Shown here piece after piece: positions 63,841 to 64,000 of a stretch of 64,000 nt of DNA; within the stretch, counting starts at the first letter, position 1, and the number at the start of each line of letters is the position of its first letter. This DNA is from Odontocerum albicorne (lineage: Eukaryota > Arthropoda > Insecta > Trichoptera > Odontoceridae). The stretch covers positions 10,219,787 through 10,283,786 of the forward strand of contig OX463864.1 in the NCBI GenBank assembly GCA_949825065.1. Direction: 5' to 3'. The notes under the pieces are model-generated. The model ran no database searches and had not been told where the DNA came from. It saw only the letters and a list, made by a program, of their open reading frames with translations. The position numbers and the translations under genes were made by a program.

Positions 63841-64000
63841 TAAAATATATTTTGTACAAGTGTAAATAACCTAATATAAAAGAGATGAGGTAGGGGAGTG
63901 AAGTGGGGAGAGATGTAATACAATGGTGAATGGGGCGGGGAAAAAATGTGAAAGTGAATGTGAATCTTTAAGACAGGGGAGGATATTAAATTGGGAACAT

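Overview
This window looks like a stretch of AT-rich, transposon-saturated animal nuclear DNA from a draft assembly (one 200-base run of N sits inside a TA microsatellite at 28872-29071). The mix of element types (mariner, Tigger/pogo-like, hAT, piggyBac-like, a Harbinger-like piece with a MADF domain, Helitron, Penelope-like, RTE/Jockey/CR1-like LINE remnants, tRNA-derived SINEs) fits an arthropod, most likely an insect. I cannot name the order or species from sequence alone. I found no convincing host protein-coding gene, no functional tRNA or rRNA gene and nothing prokaryotic. The only apparently intact coding region is a mariner transposase at 17515-18555 (minus).

Layout. 1-3.2 kb: Penelope-like C-terminus at the left edge, a LINE (family B) nested in repeat A, an RT remnant, and a threefold tandem of a LINE (family L) piece. 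3.4-7.2 kb: a head-to-head mariner foldback, a foldback repeat (family R) and a Tigger-like element lacking its catalytic core. 7.2-16.7 kb: SINEs, RT remnants, a roughly 0.5 kb duplication with a 30-bp array, and a ten-copy 60-bp minisatellite. 17.3-25.2 kb: an intact mariner inside a hAT relic, a long-TIR element, a Harbinger-like piece, a hAT nested in a LINE, and a deleted second mariner. 25.3-34.7 kb: GC-richer repeats, a Helitron spanning the gap, foldback MITEs, a small hAT MITE with perfect 8-bp TSD, and a perfect 43-bp inverted repeat. 34.9-46.2 kb: CR1-like LINE, Tc1-like remnant, a satellite built from an RT fragment with a Tigger inside it, a 32-bp array. 46.4-64 kb: a piggyBac-like element nested in a hAT, more LINE L fragments, a second Helitron that cuts a repeat A copy and so reveals its exact ends, a small piggyBac-like MITE, LINE K, and a hammerhead-like motif near the right edge.

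How the parts relate. The elements are parasites of one another: most boundaries are readable because one repeat interrupts another and an uninterrupted relative exists elsewhere in the window. LINE B and SINE C share a 3' stem-loop whose stem is kept by paired changes, as expected if the LINE machinery mobilises the SINE. Pieces of LINE L and LINE K repeatedly became seeds of tandem arrays. The 8-mer TACGAGTA (17 non-coding occurrences counted by eye) looks like a TA-CGAG-TA scar of a Tc1/mariner-type element, and two sites can be compared with unscarred paralogues; the deleted mariner at 24303-25234 ends in CTCG-TA. This scar pattern is the observation I consider most worth checking. All family names come from motifs read by eye; no database search was possible.
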